From Pelagibacteraceae bacterium AG-414-M23 (lineage in GTDB: Bacteria; Pseudomonadota; Alphaproteobacteria; Pelagibacterales; Pelagibacteraceae), in the NCBI GenBank assembly GCA_003214525.1, contig QCLN01000003.1, forward strand, positions 33,925 to 97,924: a stretch of 64,000 nt of DNA. Direction: 5' to 3'. The position numbers and the translations under genes were made by a program. The notes under the pieces are model-generated. The model saw only the letters and a list, made by a program, of their open reading frames with translations. It ran no database searches and had not been told where the DNA came from. Below, piece by piece: positions 28,286 to 38,950 of the stretch; the first letter of the stretch is position 1; each line of letters opens with the position of its first letter.

Positions 28286-30124
28286 TTGACTTCAATTCTA
28301 GGCATATCAGCTTTTTATCACGACAGTGCAGCAAGTATTATTATTGATGGTAAAATTATAGCCGCTGCTCAAGAAGAAAGATTTACAAGAATAAAGCATG
28401 ATTATAGTTATCCTAAAAATGCGATTGAATTTGTATTAAAATATGCAAAAATCAATTTGTCCGATGTTGACCATATAGTTTTTTTTGAAAAACCATTTCT
28501 AAAATTTGAAAGACTACTTGAAACTTATGTAGCTTTTGCCCCTAAAGGATTTTTACAATTTACTAAAGCTATGCCGGCATGGTTAAAATTTAAATTATTT
28601 CAAAAACAGCAATTAATAAAATTACTTAAATCCCATGATAAAAAATTCACAGCTGAAAATAAATTATTTTTCTCTGAACATCATCTTAGTCATGCGGCAA
28701 GTGCATTTTATCCTTCTCCATTTGAAAAAGCTATAGTATTAACTGCTGATGGAGTTGGTGAGTGGGCAACGACAACAGTTGCTATCGGTGAAGGAAAAGA
28801 TTTAGAAATAAAAAAAGAAATCCACTTTCCTCATTCTTTAGGTTTACTTTATTCAGCGTTCACTTATTACACAGGATTTAAAGTAAATAGTGGAGAATAC
28901 AAACTTATGGGTTTGGCTCCTTATGGAGAACCAAGGTTTGCTGAAGTCATAAAAAGAAATCTAATAGATATAAAAAAAGATGGAACTTTTAGGCTTAATC
29001 AAGAATATTTTGATTACGCAACAGGATTAACAATGACAAATACAAAATTTAACAATTTATTTGGACAAAAACCTAGAGATCCCAACAAAGATCAATTGAA
29101 TCAATTTCATATGGATATTGCTGCTTCAATTCAAAAAGTAACTGAGGAAATAATGATTAAATTAGCAAAAGCAATTCGAGAAGAATATAATATAAAAAAT
29201 TTATGCCTTGCTGGCGGTGTAGCTTTAAATTGCGTAGCTAACGGAAAAATTCTTAAGCAGAAAATTTTTGAAAATATTTGGATCCAGCCCGCAGCTGGAG
29301 ATGCTGGGGGATCATTGGGTGCTGCCTTAGCTTTTTGGCATATTGAAAAAGGAAATAAAAGAGAGGTTAATAAAGATGATGATATGAAAGGTTCTTATTT
29401 AGGATCTGAATTTTCCCAAGATGAAATTGAGAAAGAATTAAATTCTATTGGAGCAAAATTCCAAACTTTTGATTATGAAAATTTAATTAATGAGACTTCT
29501 GAACATTTATCAAAACAAAAAGCCATTGGTTGGTTTCAAGGAAGAATGGAATTCGGCCCAAGGGCTTTAGGAGGAAGGTCTATTTTAGGAGACCCTAGAT
29601 CTGATAAAATGCAAAAAAACTTAAATTTAAAAGTTAAATATCGAGAAAGTTTTAGACCATTTGCACCATCAGTTTTAAGAGAAGATTTGTCTAATTGGTT
29701 TGATATGAATGTTGATAGTCCTTATATGTTACTAGTCTCTAATATTAATTCAGAAAAAAAAATTGAGATGAATAATGAGCAAAAAGAACTTTTCGGGATT
29801 GATAAACTAAATATAAAAAGATCAGAAATACCTGCAGTTACTCATGTTGATTATTCAGCAAGAGTGCAAACAGTAAGTGAAAAAACTAATAAACGTTATT
29901 ACGATCTTATTTCAAAATTTAAAGAAAAAACTAGTTGTCCTGTAATAGTTAATACTTCATTTAATGTAAGAGGTGAACCGATCGTAAATTCGCCAACTGA
30001 TGCATTTAATTGTTTTATGGGAACTGAATTAGACTATCTTGTTATTGGAAATTGTATTTTAGATAAAACCAAACAAGATCCCAATCTTAAGAAAGACTAT
30101 AAAAAAGAATTTGAATTAGATTAA
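28286..30124 (+). CDS. Carbamoyltransferase, NodU/CmcH family
   Basis: Transfers a carbamoyl group from carbamoyl phosphate, through a carbamoyl-adenylate, to a hydroxyl or similar group of an unknown acceptor. The start is TTG 28286, giving the family N-terminus I-L-G-I-S-A-F-Y-H-D-S-A-A-S. The Kae1-like domain has E-H-H-L-S-H-A-A-S-A-F and a T-A-D-G-V-G-E-W block. C-L-A-G-G-V-A-L-N-C-V-A-N is near residue 310. The C-terminal part has G-W-F-Q-G-R-M-E-F-G-P-R-A-L-G-x-R-S-I and N-T-S-F-N-x-R-G-E-P-I-V. The length of 612 aa is normal. The stop overlaps the convergent mrp by 9 bases. Acceptor inferred from neighbours only: a surface glycan or small metabolite. Confidence 0.9.
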   Translation: MTSILGISAFYHDSAASIIIDGKIIAAAQEERFTRIKHDYSYPKNAIEFVLKYAKINLSDVDHIVFFEKPFLKFERLLETYVAFAPKGFLQFTKAMPAWLKFKLFQKQQLIKLLKSHDKKFTAENKLFFSEHHLSHAASAFYPSPFEKAIVLTADGVGEWATTTVAIGEGKDLEIKKEIHFPHSLGLLYSAFTYYTGFKVNSGEYKLMGLAPYGEPRFAEVIKRNLIDIKKDGTFRLNQEYFDYATGLTMTNTKFNNLFGQKPRDPNKDQLNQFHMDIAASIQKVTEEIMIKLAKAIREEYNIKNLCLAGGVALNCVANGKILKQKIFENIWIQPAAGDAGGSLGAALAFWHIEKGNKREVNKDDDMKGSYLGSEFSQDEIEKELNSIGAKFQTFDYENLINETSEHLSKQKAIGWFQGRMEFGPRALGGRSILGDPRSDKMQKNLNLKVKYRESFRPFAPSVLREDLSNWFDMNVDSPYMLLVSNINSEKKIEMNNEQKELFGIDKLNIKRSEIPAVTHVDYSARVQTVSEKTNKRYYDLISKFKEKTSCPVIVNTSFNVRGEPIVNSPTDAFNCFMGTELDYLVIGNCILDKTKQDPNLKKDYKKEFELD

Positions 30125-30910
30125 ATAAATTGATTTAATTTTTTTTGCAAAATCTAAATAAATTTTCGAAATTTCATGCTCTGGTTTACTTTCAACAATA
30201 GGAGTTCCTAAATCTCCAAGCTTTCCTACTTCAGGATTGATTGGAATTTCTCCTAAAAATTCTTTTTGAAATTCATCAGCGGTTCTTTTAACTCCACCTT
30301 CTCCAAAAATTGGATATTTTTTTCCATCATCACCTATGAAATGACTCATATTATCGACTAGGCCAATAATTTTTACACCTAATTTATCAAACATTTTAAT
30401 ACCTCGTTTTACGTCTTGAAGAGCTATTTCTTGAGGTGTAGAAACTATAATTGCTCCATCCATTTTTATTTCTTGTGAAAAGGTAAGTTGAGTATCACCT
30501 GTTCCTGGAGGCATATCAACAATAATAAAATCCAAATCTTGCCATGAAACTTTTTGAGTAAAAGTTTTTATTGCTGATGTTACCATTGGTCCACGCCAAA
30601 TCATTGGTGTTTGTTCATCAGTTAAAAAACCAATAGACATACATTGAATATCATATTTTAAAATTGGCTTTAAACTTTGACCATCACTCTCAGGTTTTCC
30701 GCTTATTGAAAATAACTTTGGTAACGAAGGACCATAAATATCAGCATCCAACAAACCAATCTTGCACCCAATATTTTTTAATGCAATAGCTAGATTTGTA
30801 GCAAAAGTAGATTTACCAACTCCTCCTTTTGCACTTGAAATTGCAATGGTGAATTTTGTTCCTTTAATAGGGTTTTTTTGAAAGCGTTTTTTTTCCAAAT
30901 TTTCTTTCAT
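30116..30910 (-). CDS. mrp: Mrp/ApbC-family P-loop ATPase lacking the CxxC
   Basis: A ParA/MinD-fold ATPase of the iron-sulfur carrier family. The deviant Walker A G-G-V-G-K-S-T is at residues 29-35, Walker B-like V-D-M-P-P-G-T-G-D-T at 131-140, and N-M-S-H-F at 187-191. At 264 aa it lacks the N-terminal MIP18-type (DUF59) domain of long Mrp proteins. In E. coli Mrp the segment after N-M-S carries Cys-x-x-Cys; here it reads I-G-D-D-G-K-K-Y-P-I-F-G with no cysteine. ATPase function is clear, while cluster carrying by the usual cysteines is not. It is divergent from hflK. Confidence 0.9.
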   Translation of the reverse strand: MKENLEKKRFQKNPIKGTKFTIAISSAKGGVGKSTFATNLAIALKNIGCKIGLLDADIYGPSLPKLFSISGKPESDGQSLKPILKYDIQCMSIGFLTDEQTPMIWRGPMVTSAIKTFTQKVSWQDLDFIIVDMPPGTGDTQLTFSQEIKMDGAIIVSTPQEIALQDVKRGIKMFDKLGVKIIGLVDNMSHFIGDDGKKYPIFGEGGVKRTADEFQKEFLGEIPINPEVGKLGDLGTPIVESKPEHEISKIYLDFAKKIKSIYLI

Positions 30911-30956
30911 TGTGTCAATTAGACCTTATTTTCAATTATAAATAAAGTATCATTAA

Positions 30957-30985
30957 CTTGTTTTTGGCCATAAAGACATTATATA
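30957..30985 (+). promoter_or_regulatory. Candidate promoter of the hflK operon
   Basis: TTGTTT (30958-30963), 16 bases and TATATA (30980-30985) lie just before ATG 30995, so the leader would be nearly absent. The -35 box is part of CTTG (30957-30960), the core of alphaproteobacterial RpoH promoters, which would suit a protease-quality-control operon. The -10 does not clearly match the RpoH form, so the sigma factor is undecided. Confidence 0.35.
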
Positions 30986-30994
30986 CTTTGTCGT

Positions 30995-32092
30995 ATGAGT
31001 GATTTCAAAAATCAAAGTCCGTGGGGAACTCCCCCTCCAGGAGGTCCAGGAGGAAATGGTGATGGTGGTTTTAGAAGAGGACCAACACCACCAAATATTG
31101 ATGAGATTGTAAAAAATCTACAAAACAAAATTAACAGATTTTTTCCAGGTGGAAGTTCTGGAAACAAACCTATAATATTAGCCTTAGTACTAGTTGCAAT
31201 CTTATGGGCATTAAGTGGCCTATATAGAGTTCTTCCAGATGAACAAGGTGTAGTTTTAAGATTTGGTAAGTTTGTAAAAACAACCCAGCCTGGTTTGAAT
31301 TATCACTTGCCTATGCCAATTGAAAGCGTACTGACTCCTAAAGTAACAAAAGTAAACAGAATGGATATTGGATTTAGATCTGAAAGAGATACTGGTTTTA
31401 CTTCGTCAAGTGTAGCGGATGTTCCAGAGGAAAGCTTAATGCTTACTGGAGATGAAAATATAGTTAACATAGACTTTTCGGTATTTTGGGTAATTAAAGA
31501 TGCAGGAAAATTTTTATTTAAAATTCAAGACCCTCAAGGAACGGTCAAAGCAGCTGCCGAGACAGCAATGAGAGAAGTAATTGCAAGATCAGAAATTCAA
31601 CCAATTTTAACAGAAGGAAGATCTCAAATCGAAATTGATACACAAGAAATTATTCAAAATATTTTAGATGAGTACAATTCAGGAATTCAAGTTACTCAAG
31701 TTCAAACTCAAAAAGCTGACCCACCTGATCAAGTTATTGATGCATTCAGAGATGTTCAGGCAGCAAGGGCAGACATGGAGAGAGCAAAGAATGAAGCTGA
31801 AGCATATGCAAATGATGTAATACCTAGAGCAAGAGGAGATGCTGCAGTAATTTTACAAGCTGCTGAAGCTTATAAAAAAGAAGTTGTTGCTAAAGCCGAA
31901 GGTGAAGCAAGTAGATTTTTAGCAATTTATAATGAATATAAAAATGCAAAAGATGTTACACAAGAAAGAATGTACTTAGAGACTATGGAAAAAGTTTTAG
32001 CTGATATTGATAAAATTATTATTGATAAAAACTCTGGATCAGGCGTAGTTCCGTATCTGCCATTACCAGAACTTAAAAAAAAGGTGAATTAA
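30995..32092 (+). CDS. hflK: FtsH modulator HflK
   Basis: A membrane-anchored SPFH/band-7 protein that forms the large HflKC cage around FtsH. The N-terminal region is rich in Gly and Pro (P-P-P-G-G-P-G-G). One transmembrane helix at about residues 58-76 follows, then the band-7 domain with Q-G-V-V-L-R-F-G-K. A long charged helical segment rich in Ala, Glu and Arg ends in the conserved Y-K-K-E-V-V-A-K-A-E-G-E-A and R-M-Y-L-E-T-M-E. The length of 365 aa is typical. hflC starts 1 base after its stop. Confidence 0.96.
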   Translation: MSDFKNQSPWGTPPPGGPGGNGDGGFRRGPTPPNIDEIVKNLQNKINRFFPGGSSGNKPIILALVLVAILWALSGLYRVLPDEQGVVLRFGKFVKTTQPGLNYHLPMPIESVLTPKVTKVNRMDIGFRSERDTGFTSSSVADVPEESLMLTGDENIVNIDFSVFWVIKDAGKFLFKIQDPQGTVKAAAETAMREVIARSEIQPILTEGRSQIEIDTQEIIQNILDEYNSGIQVTQVQTQKADPPDQVIDAFRDVQAARADMERAKNEAEAYANDVIPRARGDAAVILQAAEAYKKEVVAKAEGEASRFLAIYNEYKNAKDVTQERMYLETMEKVLADIDKIIIDKNSGSGVVPYLPLPELKKKVN

Positions 32093-32093
32093 A

Positions 32094-32966
32094 ATGAAAG
32101 TAACAAGATTTATATTACCGCTAATTATTTTAATAGCTGCAACAATATTTTTTTCTGTATTTATAGTTAAAGAAGTCAACCAAGCTATAGTTCTACAGTT
32201 CGGAGATCCAAAAAGAATAATTACCAATCCAGGATTAAATTTTAAAATTCCGTTTATTCAAAATGTAGTATTCTTGGATAAAAGAATTTTAAATCTAGAT
32301 ACCCCTCCAGAAGAAGTTATCGCTTCTGACCAAAAAAGATTAATAGTAGATGCATTTGCAAGATTTCAAATAGTTGATCCATTAAAATTTTATATTTCAG
32401 TTGGAAATGAAAGAGTTGCAAGATCAAGGCTATCTACAATCATTAACTCAAGAATAAGAAGTGTTCTTGGTACGCAAAGATTACAAACATTATTATCAGC
32501 AGACAGAACTAATCAAATGACTTTAATACAAGACGGAGTAAATAATGAAGCAGAAAACTTTGGTATTAACATTGTAGATGTGAGAATTAAAAGAGCAGAT
32601 CTTCCACAAGCAAATAGTGAAGCTATCTATAAAAGAATGCAAACAGAAAGAGAAAGAGAAGCGAAAGAATTTAGAGCAAAAGGTGCAGAAATGGCTGCAC
32701 AAATTACATCGACTGCAGACAAAGAAGTCACTGTTATATTAGCAAATGCTGAAAAATCTTCTCAAATTTTAAAAGGAGAAGGAGATGGGCAAAGAAATAA
32801 AATTTTTGCAGATGCATTTGGTAGAGATCCTGAGTTCTTTGCTTTTTACAGAGCTATGCAAGCATATGAAAAAGCATTAATAGGTGGCGAAACTTCTTTG
32901 ATACTTTCACCTGATAGTGAATTTTTCAAATTCTTTGGAAACATAAAACCAAAAAAAAATCAGTAA
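32094..32966 (+). CDS. hflC: FtsH modulator HflC
   Basis: Partner of HflK in the membrane cage that controls FtsH access to substrates. An N-terminal transmembrane helix (about residues 5-27) is followed by the SPFH domain with N-Q-A-I-V-L-Q-F-G-D and N-P-G-L-N-F-K-I-P-F. The helical part has D-V-R-I-K-R-A-D-L-P and I-Y-K-R-M-Q-T-E-R-E-R-E-A. The C-terminal F-F-A-F-Y-R-A-M-Q-A-Y-E and L-S-P-D-S-E-F-F end is characteristic. The length of 290 aa is normal. Confidence 0.96.
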   Translation: MKVTRFILPLIILIAATIFFSVFIVKEVNQAIVLQFGDPKRIITNPGLNFKIPFIQNVVFLDKRILNLDTPPEEVIASDQKRLIVDAFARFQIVDPLKFYISVGNERVARSRLSTIINSRIRSVLGTQRLQTLLSADRTNQMTLIQDGVNNEAENFGINIVDVRIKRADLPQANSEAIYKRMQTEREREAKEFRAKGAEMAAQITSTADKEVTVILANAEKSSQILKGEGDGQRNKIFADAFGRDPEFFAFYRAMQAYEKALIGGETSLILSPDSEFFKFFGNIKPKKNQ

Positions 32967-32975
32967 ATTAAAAAC

Positions 32976-33167
32976 ATGAGAGAGCTTATTATAGCTTTTG
33001 GATTGTTCCTTTTTATAGAAGGACTTTTGTATGCCATATTTCCATCAAAAATGAAAAATATGCTATCTAAATTAAATCAAATTTCAGATTCACAACTTAG
33101 ATTAGGAGGTTTAATTTTTGCAATAATTGGATTTGTTATTATTTGGTACTTAAAAAGAAATGTTTAA
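32976..33167 (+). CDS. DUF2065 (YjeT-like) small membrane protein
   Basis: 63 aa with two transmembrane helices (about residues 3-20 and 42-59) separated by a short polar loop. L-F-x-F-I-E-G-L-L-Y-A-I-F-P, then L-R-x-G-G-L, matches DUF2065/YjeT. The gene usually sits next to hflC in proteobacteria, as here. Its function is unknown; proximity suggests membrane quality control. Its end overlaps the degP start by 8 bases. Confidence 0.88.
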   Translation: MRELIIAFGLFLFIEGLLYAIFPSKMKNMLSKLNQISDSQLRLGGLIFAIIGFVIIWYLKRNV

Positions 33168-34548
33168 AAAATTTTCAATTTATATAATTCTATTTTTATT
33201 TGCATTTAATGTTAATGCTAAAGATTATCCAGGATCTTTTGCAGATTTAGCGGAAAAGCTCATGCCTTCGGTTGTGAATATATCTACGACTCAAATTATT
33301 TCTACTAGAACAAATCCCTTTCCTTTTGAGTTTCCTCCAGGATCTCCATTTGAAGACATGTTCAGAGATTTTGGAGAACCACAACAAAGAAGAACTAGCG
33401 CACTTGGTTCAGGATTTATTATTGATGAAGATGGAATAATTGTAACAAACAATCACGTTATACAAGGTGCAGAAGATATTTTTGTCACCGTTAATGGTGA
33501 AAAAGAATATGCAGCAGAGATAGTCGGCACTGATCCTTTGTCAGATATTGCAGTTTTAAAAATAAAGTCAGAGGAAATATTTTCACCTGTTAAATTTGGA
33601 GACTCTGATAGCGCTAGAGTAGGTGATTGGGTAATTGCTATCGGCAATCCTTTTGGATTAGGTGGAACAGTAACCTCAGGAATAATTTCTGCAAGAAATA
33701 GAAGCATAGGTCTTTCAAGATATGAAGACTATATTCAAACAGACGCGTCAATTAATTCTGGAAACTCAGGTGGACCATTGTTTGATATGAACGGCGATGT
33801 TATAGGAATTAACACAGCCATTTTAGGTCAATCAGGATCTATTGGGATTGGCTTCTCAATACCTTCTAACAGTGCAAAAAAAGTAATTAATCAATTAATT
33901 GAATTTGGCGAAACCAAAAGAGGCTGGTTAGGTGTAAGAATTCAGATTGTAACAAAAGAAATTGCTGAGGCCAAAGGCTTAGATAAACCAGTAGGTGCAC
34001 TAGTCGTAAGTGTTGCTGACAACAGTCCGTCTGACAAAGCAGGAATAAAATCTGATGATATAATTTTAGAGTTTGATGGAAAAAAAATCAATGAAATGAA
34101 AGAACTACCAAAAATTGTTGCAGAAACAGAAGTGGGAAAAACTGTTAATGTAAAAGTTTGGAGAAATAAAAGAGAAGTTACTAAAAAAATAAAACTTGGT
34201 AGACTAGAAACTTCTCAAGACTTTAATATTTTAGAAGGAAAACCAAAGTACACTTCAATCAAAGGTTTAAAAATAAAAGTTAAACCACTAGATAAAAGTT
34301 ACATCGAATTACGTAAATTACCAAAAGACACAACAGGTGTAGTGATTACACAAATTGATAATGACAGTCCAATTAATTATTTAAATGTTGAAAATATTAT
34401 TATTGAAGCCGAGGGTAGAAAAATAAAAACTGTTGGAGATTTAAAAAATATTGTTAATGCAGCATTAAGAAAATCAGATAAAACAATTGATATAGTAGTT
34501 ATAAATAATCAGAACCAAAAAAGATCAATTGGTGTTAAACTAGATTAA
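33160..34548 (+). CDS. degP: Periplasmic serine protease, DegP/HtrA (Do) family
   Basis: Degrades or refolds damaged periplasmic proteins. A signal peptide ends at V-N-A (about residue 20). The trypsin-like domain shows the triad H99 (in T-N-N-H-V-I), D129 (in D-P-L-S-D-I-A-V-L) and S203 (in G-N-S-G-G-P-L). Two PDZ domains follow (about 250-340 and 375-460), the first with A-G-I-K-S-D-D-I-I. The length of 462 aa fits DegP/DegQ/MucD. It is in one run with hflKC and miaA, plausibly stress induced. Confidence 0.94.
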   Translation: MFKKFSIYIILFLFAFNVNAKDYPGSFADLAEKLMPSVVNISTTQIISTRTNPFPFEFPPGSPFEDMFRDFGEPQQRRTSALGSGFIIDEDGIIVTNNHVIQGAEDIFVTVNGEKEYAAEIVGTDPLSDIAVLKIKSEEIFSPVKFGDSDSARVGDWVIAIGNPFGLGGTVTSGIISARNRSIGLSRYEDYIQTDASINSGNSGGPLFDMNGDVIGINTAILGQSGSIGIGFSIPSNSAKKVINQLIEFGETKRGWLGVRIQIVTKEIAEAKGLDKPVGALVVSVADNSPSDKAGIKSDDIILEFDGKKINEMKELPKIVAETEVGKTVNVKVWRNKREVTKKIKLGRLETSQDFNILEGKPKYTSIKGLKIKVKPLDKSYIELRKLPKDTTGVVITQIDNDSPINYLNVENIIIEAEGRKIKTVGDLKNIVNAALRKSDKTIDIVVINNQNQKRSIGVKLD

Positions 34549-34550
34549 AA

Positions 34551-35462
34551 ATGGACCTCAAGTCCAAAATCATTTTAATCTATGGACCAACAGCGAGTGG
34601 TAAATCAAATTTTGCAATAAAATTAGCTAAAAAAATTAAAGGAGAAATAATTAACGCTGATAGTATGCAGGTTTATAGACAGCTTCAAATTTTAACTGCA
34701 AGACCTAAAAAAAATGATCTAAAAAAAGCAAAACACCATCTTTATGGTTTTTATGATGTAAGAAAAAAATGCTCATCTGGAGAATGGTTAAAGCATTTAT
34801 TAAAAAAGATTAAAGAAATTCGAAAAAGAAAGAAAGTACCCATTATAGTTGGGGGAACGGGCTTGTATTTTAAAGCTCTTACTGATGGTCTAGTAAAAAT
34901 ACCTAACATTCCAATGAAAGTAAGAAATAAAATTAGATTGATGCAGAAAAAAATAGGTCAAAAAAAATTCTATAATAAATTATTAAAAATTGATCCTTTA
35001 ATTATAAACAAAATTGAAAAAAATGATGTTCAAAGATCTATAAGAGCTTATGAAATTAAAAATTTTACAAAAATATCAATTTTAAATTGGTTTAAAAAAA
35101 CAAAAAAATATATTTCTTCAAATCAATTTATTAAACTTTACATTGATTACCCAAGAGAAAGTCTGATAAATAGAATTAACTTGAGAGTAGATGATATGTT
35201 TGCAAATGGAGCTATTGAAGAAGTTAAAAAATTTAACAAACTTAAGGTCAAAAAAGAAAATAGTTCAAATAAAGTTATTGGAATTAAAGAAATTACTAAT
35301 TTATTGAACAAACAATCCACTCTTGAGCAGGCCAAGGACTTAATTGCTATAAAAACAAGACAATATGCTAAGAGACAAGTTACATGGGCAAGAGGGCAAA
35401 TGCATTCTTGGCAAAAAATTAATCCTAAAAACTTAAGTTTAACTTTAAAAAAATTAAAATAA
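34551..35462 (+). CDS. miaA: tRNA dimethylallyltransferase MiaA
   Basis: Adds a dimethylallyl group to A37 of tRNAs that read codons starting with U. P-loop G-P-T-A-S-G-K-S-N is at about residues 11-19. The conserved D-S-M-Q-V-Y-R substrate block follows, then G-G-T-G-L-Y-F-K-A-L, R-A-Y-E-I, and the C-terminal K-T-R-Q-Y-A-K-R-Q-x-T-W. The length of 303 aa is normal. It begins 2 bases after the degP stop. It uses DMAPP, so it also draws on the isoprenoid pathway encoded at 10976-13756. Confidence 0.96.
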   Translation: MDLKSKIILIYGPTASGKSNFAIKLAKKIKGEIINADSMQVYRQLQILTARPKKNDLKKAKHHLYGFYDVRKKCSSGEWLKHLLKKIKEIRKRKKVPIIVGGTGLYFKALTDGLVKIPNIPMKVRNKIRLMQKKIGQKKFYNKLLKIDPLIINKIEKNDVQRSIRAYEIKNFTKISILNWFKKTKKYISSNQFIKLYIDYPRESLINRINLRVDDMFANGAIEEVKKFNKLKVKKENSSNKVIGIKEITNLLNKQSTLEQAKDLIAIKTRQYAKRQVTWARGQMHSWQKINPKNLSLTLKKLK

Positions 35463-35475
35463 TCACCTCTTAAAC

Positions 35476-35505
35476 TTGACCTATTAGCACAACTTCAGCT
35501 AGATT
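35476..35505 (+). promoter_or_regulatory. Candidate sigma-70 promoter for ilvB-ilvH-ilvC
   Basis: TTGACC (35476-35481), 18 bases and TAGATT (35500-35505) in the 49-bp gap before ilvB. The -10 ends only 6 bases before ATG 35512, so the message would be almost leaderless and leave no room for an attenuator. Confidence 0.4.
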
Positions 35506-35511
35506 GTCTAA

Positions 35512-37277
35512 ATGTCAAAATTGTATTCAGGTGCTGAAATAGTATTTAAATGCCTCGAGGACCAAGATGTAGAAATTGTTTTTGGTTATCCTGGTGGTGC
35601 CGTTCTTCCAATCTATGATGAATTAAAAAATTTTAATTCTGTAAAGCATATATTGGTTCGTCATGAACAAGGAGCGGGACATGCAGCCGAAGGATATGCA
35701 AGATCCACAGGAAAACCAGGAGTACTCTTAGTTACTTCAGGCCCAGGAGCTACAAATGCAGTAACAGCTTTAACAGATGCATATATGGATTCTGTTCCTT
35801 TAGTTTGTATTTCTGGACAAGTTCCAACACACTTAATTGGAACTGATGCTTTTCAAGAAGCCGATACAACTGGAATAACAAGACCATGCACGAAACACAA
35901 TTGGTTAGTTAAAGATATAAAAGATTTAGAAAAAACAATTCATAAAGCTTTTGAGGTTGCCACAACAGGAAGACCAGGACCTGTTTTAGTTGATATTCCT
36001 AAAGATATTCAATTTTTAAAAACAAATTATAAAAAATTTAAAAAACAAAAAAAAACAAATGGCAAGGTTCATAATCTTTTTTCACAAAAAGATATTGATG
36101 AATTGATAAAATTAATGAGCAAAGCTTCTAAACCAATTTTTTATACTGGTGGAGGAGTTATTAATTCCGGCCCAAAAGCCAGTGAACTTTTAAGAGAGTT
36201 AGTAAACACAACTGGCTTTCCTATAACATCAACGTTGCAAGGACTTGGATCATACCCTGGTGATGATAGCCAATTTTTGGGAATGCTTGGTATGCATGGA
36301 TCTTATGAAGCAAACAATGCAATGCATGACTGTGACTTAATGATAAACATTGGCGCAAGATTCGATGATAGAATAACAGGAAAGATAGATGAGTTTTCAC
36401 CTAAATCAAAAAAAGTTCATATTGATATAGATCCATCTTCAATAAATAAAAATGTTAAAGTAGATTTACCAATCGTAGGAGACGTAGCGGAAGTTATTAA
36501 TTCTACAATTAAAACTATAAAAAAAGTAAAACCTGATTTTGCAAAATCTAACAAACAAAAAGTTTCTAAATGGTGGGAACAAATTCAAAAATGGAGATCT
36601 ATCAATTCATTTAACTTTGTTAATAGTTCAGAAACTATAAAACCACAATATGCTGTTCAAAGACTATACGAACTAACAAAAAATAAAGATACGTACATAA
36701 CAACAGAAGTCGGTCAGCATCAAATGTGGGCAGCGCAACACTATAAATTTAATAAACCTAATCGATGGATGACTTCTGGTGGCTTGGGCACAATGGGTTA
36801 TGGGTTACCAGCAGCCGTAGGAGTACAAGTTGCACATCCAAACAAACTAGTAATTGATATTGCAGGAGAAGCTTCTGTGTTAATGACCATGCAAGAAATG
36901 TCTACTGCAGTTCAGTACAGTCTTCCTATTAAAATATTTATTTTAAACAATGAATACATGGGCATGGTTAGACAATGGCAAGAACTATTGCATGATAAAA
37001 ATTATTCAGAAAGCTATACCGCTGCATTACCTGATTTTGTAAAACTTGCAGAAGCATATGGATGCGTCGGTATAAGAGCCACATCCCCAGAAGAATTAGA
37101 TGATAAAATCATAGAAATGATCAATACTGATAGACCAGTAATATTTGATTGTAGAGTAGACAAACAGGAAAACTGTTTTCCAATGATACCTTCAGGAAAG
37201 CCACATAATCAAATGCTTTTAGGTCCAAAAGATCAAAAAGAAAATAAAATTACAGGGAAAGGCAAGACTTTAGTTTA

Positions 37278-37278
<1 letters not shown>
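35512..37278 (+). CDS. ilvB: Acetolactate synthase large subunit
   Basis: A thiamine-diphosphate and FAD enzyme making acetolactate or acetohydroxybutyrate for Val, Leu and Ile. N-terminal F-G-Y-P-G-G-A-V-L-P and R-H-E-Q-G-A-G-H-A-A-E-G-Y-A-R-S contain the catalytic Glu. G-P-G-A-T-N-A is present. The C-terminal TPP/metal block reads I-A-G-E-A-S-V-L-M and ends with L-N-N-E-Y-M-G-M-V-R-Q-W. The first acidic residue of that motif is Glu, where the textbook form has Asp. The length of 588 aa is normal. The stop overlaps the ilvH start by one base. Confidence 0.96.
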
Positions 37279-38863
<1,585 letters not shown>

Positions 38864-38904
38864 CTTAGTAGTTAAATTTGGGTTAAAATCTCCAATTTAT
38901 TTTG

Positions 38905-38923
38905 CAATCTCTCCTAGAGATTG
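38905..38923. promoter_or_regulatory. Perfect 8-bp inverted repeat upstream of leuA
   Basis: CAATCTCT-CCT-AGAGATTG (38905-38923), 28 bases before the preferred leuA start. It has no T tail, so it is not a terminator for ilvC. It could be an operator or a leader hairpin. The TTG at 38921, which would extend leuA, falls inside it. Confidence 0.4.
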
Positions 38924-38950
38924 TATTATGCGATGCCCGAAAAATTAAAA

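Noticed and set aside
38921..38950. TTG start for leuA at 38921
   Set aside because: The TTG lies inside a perfect hairpin and adds ten residues without similarity. Internal ATG codons fit the family start.
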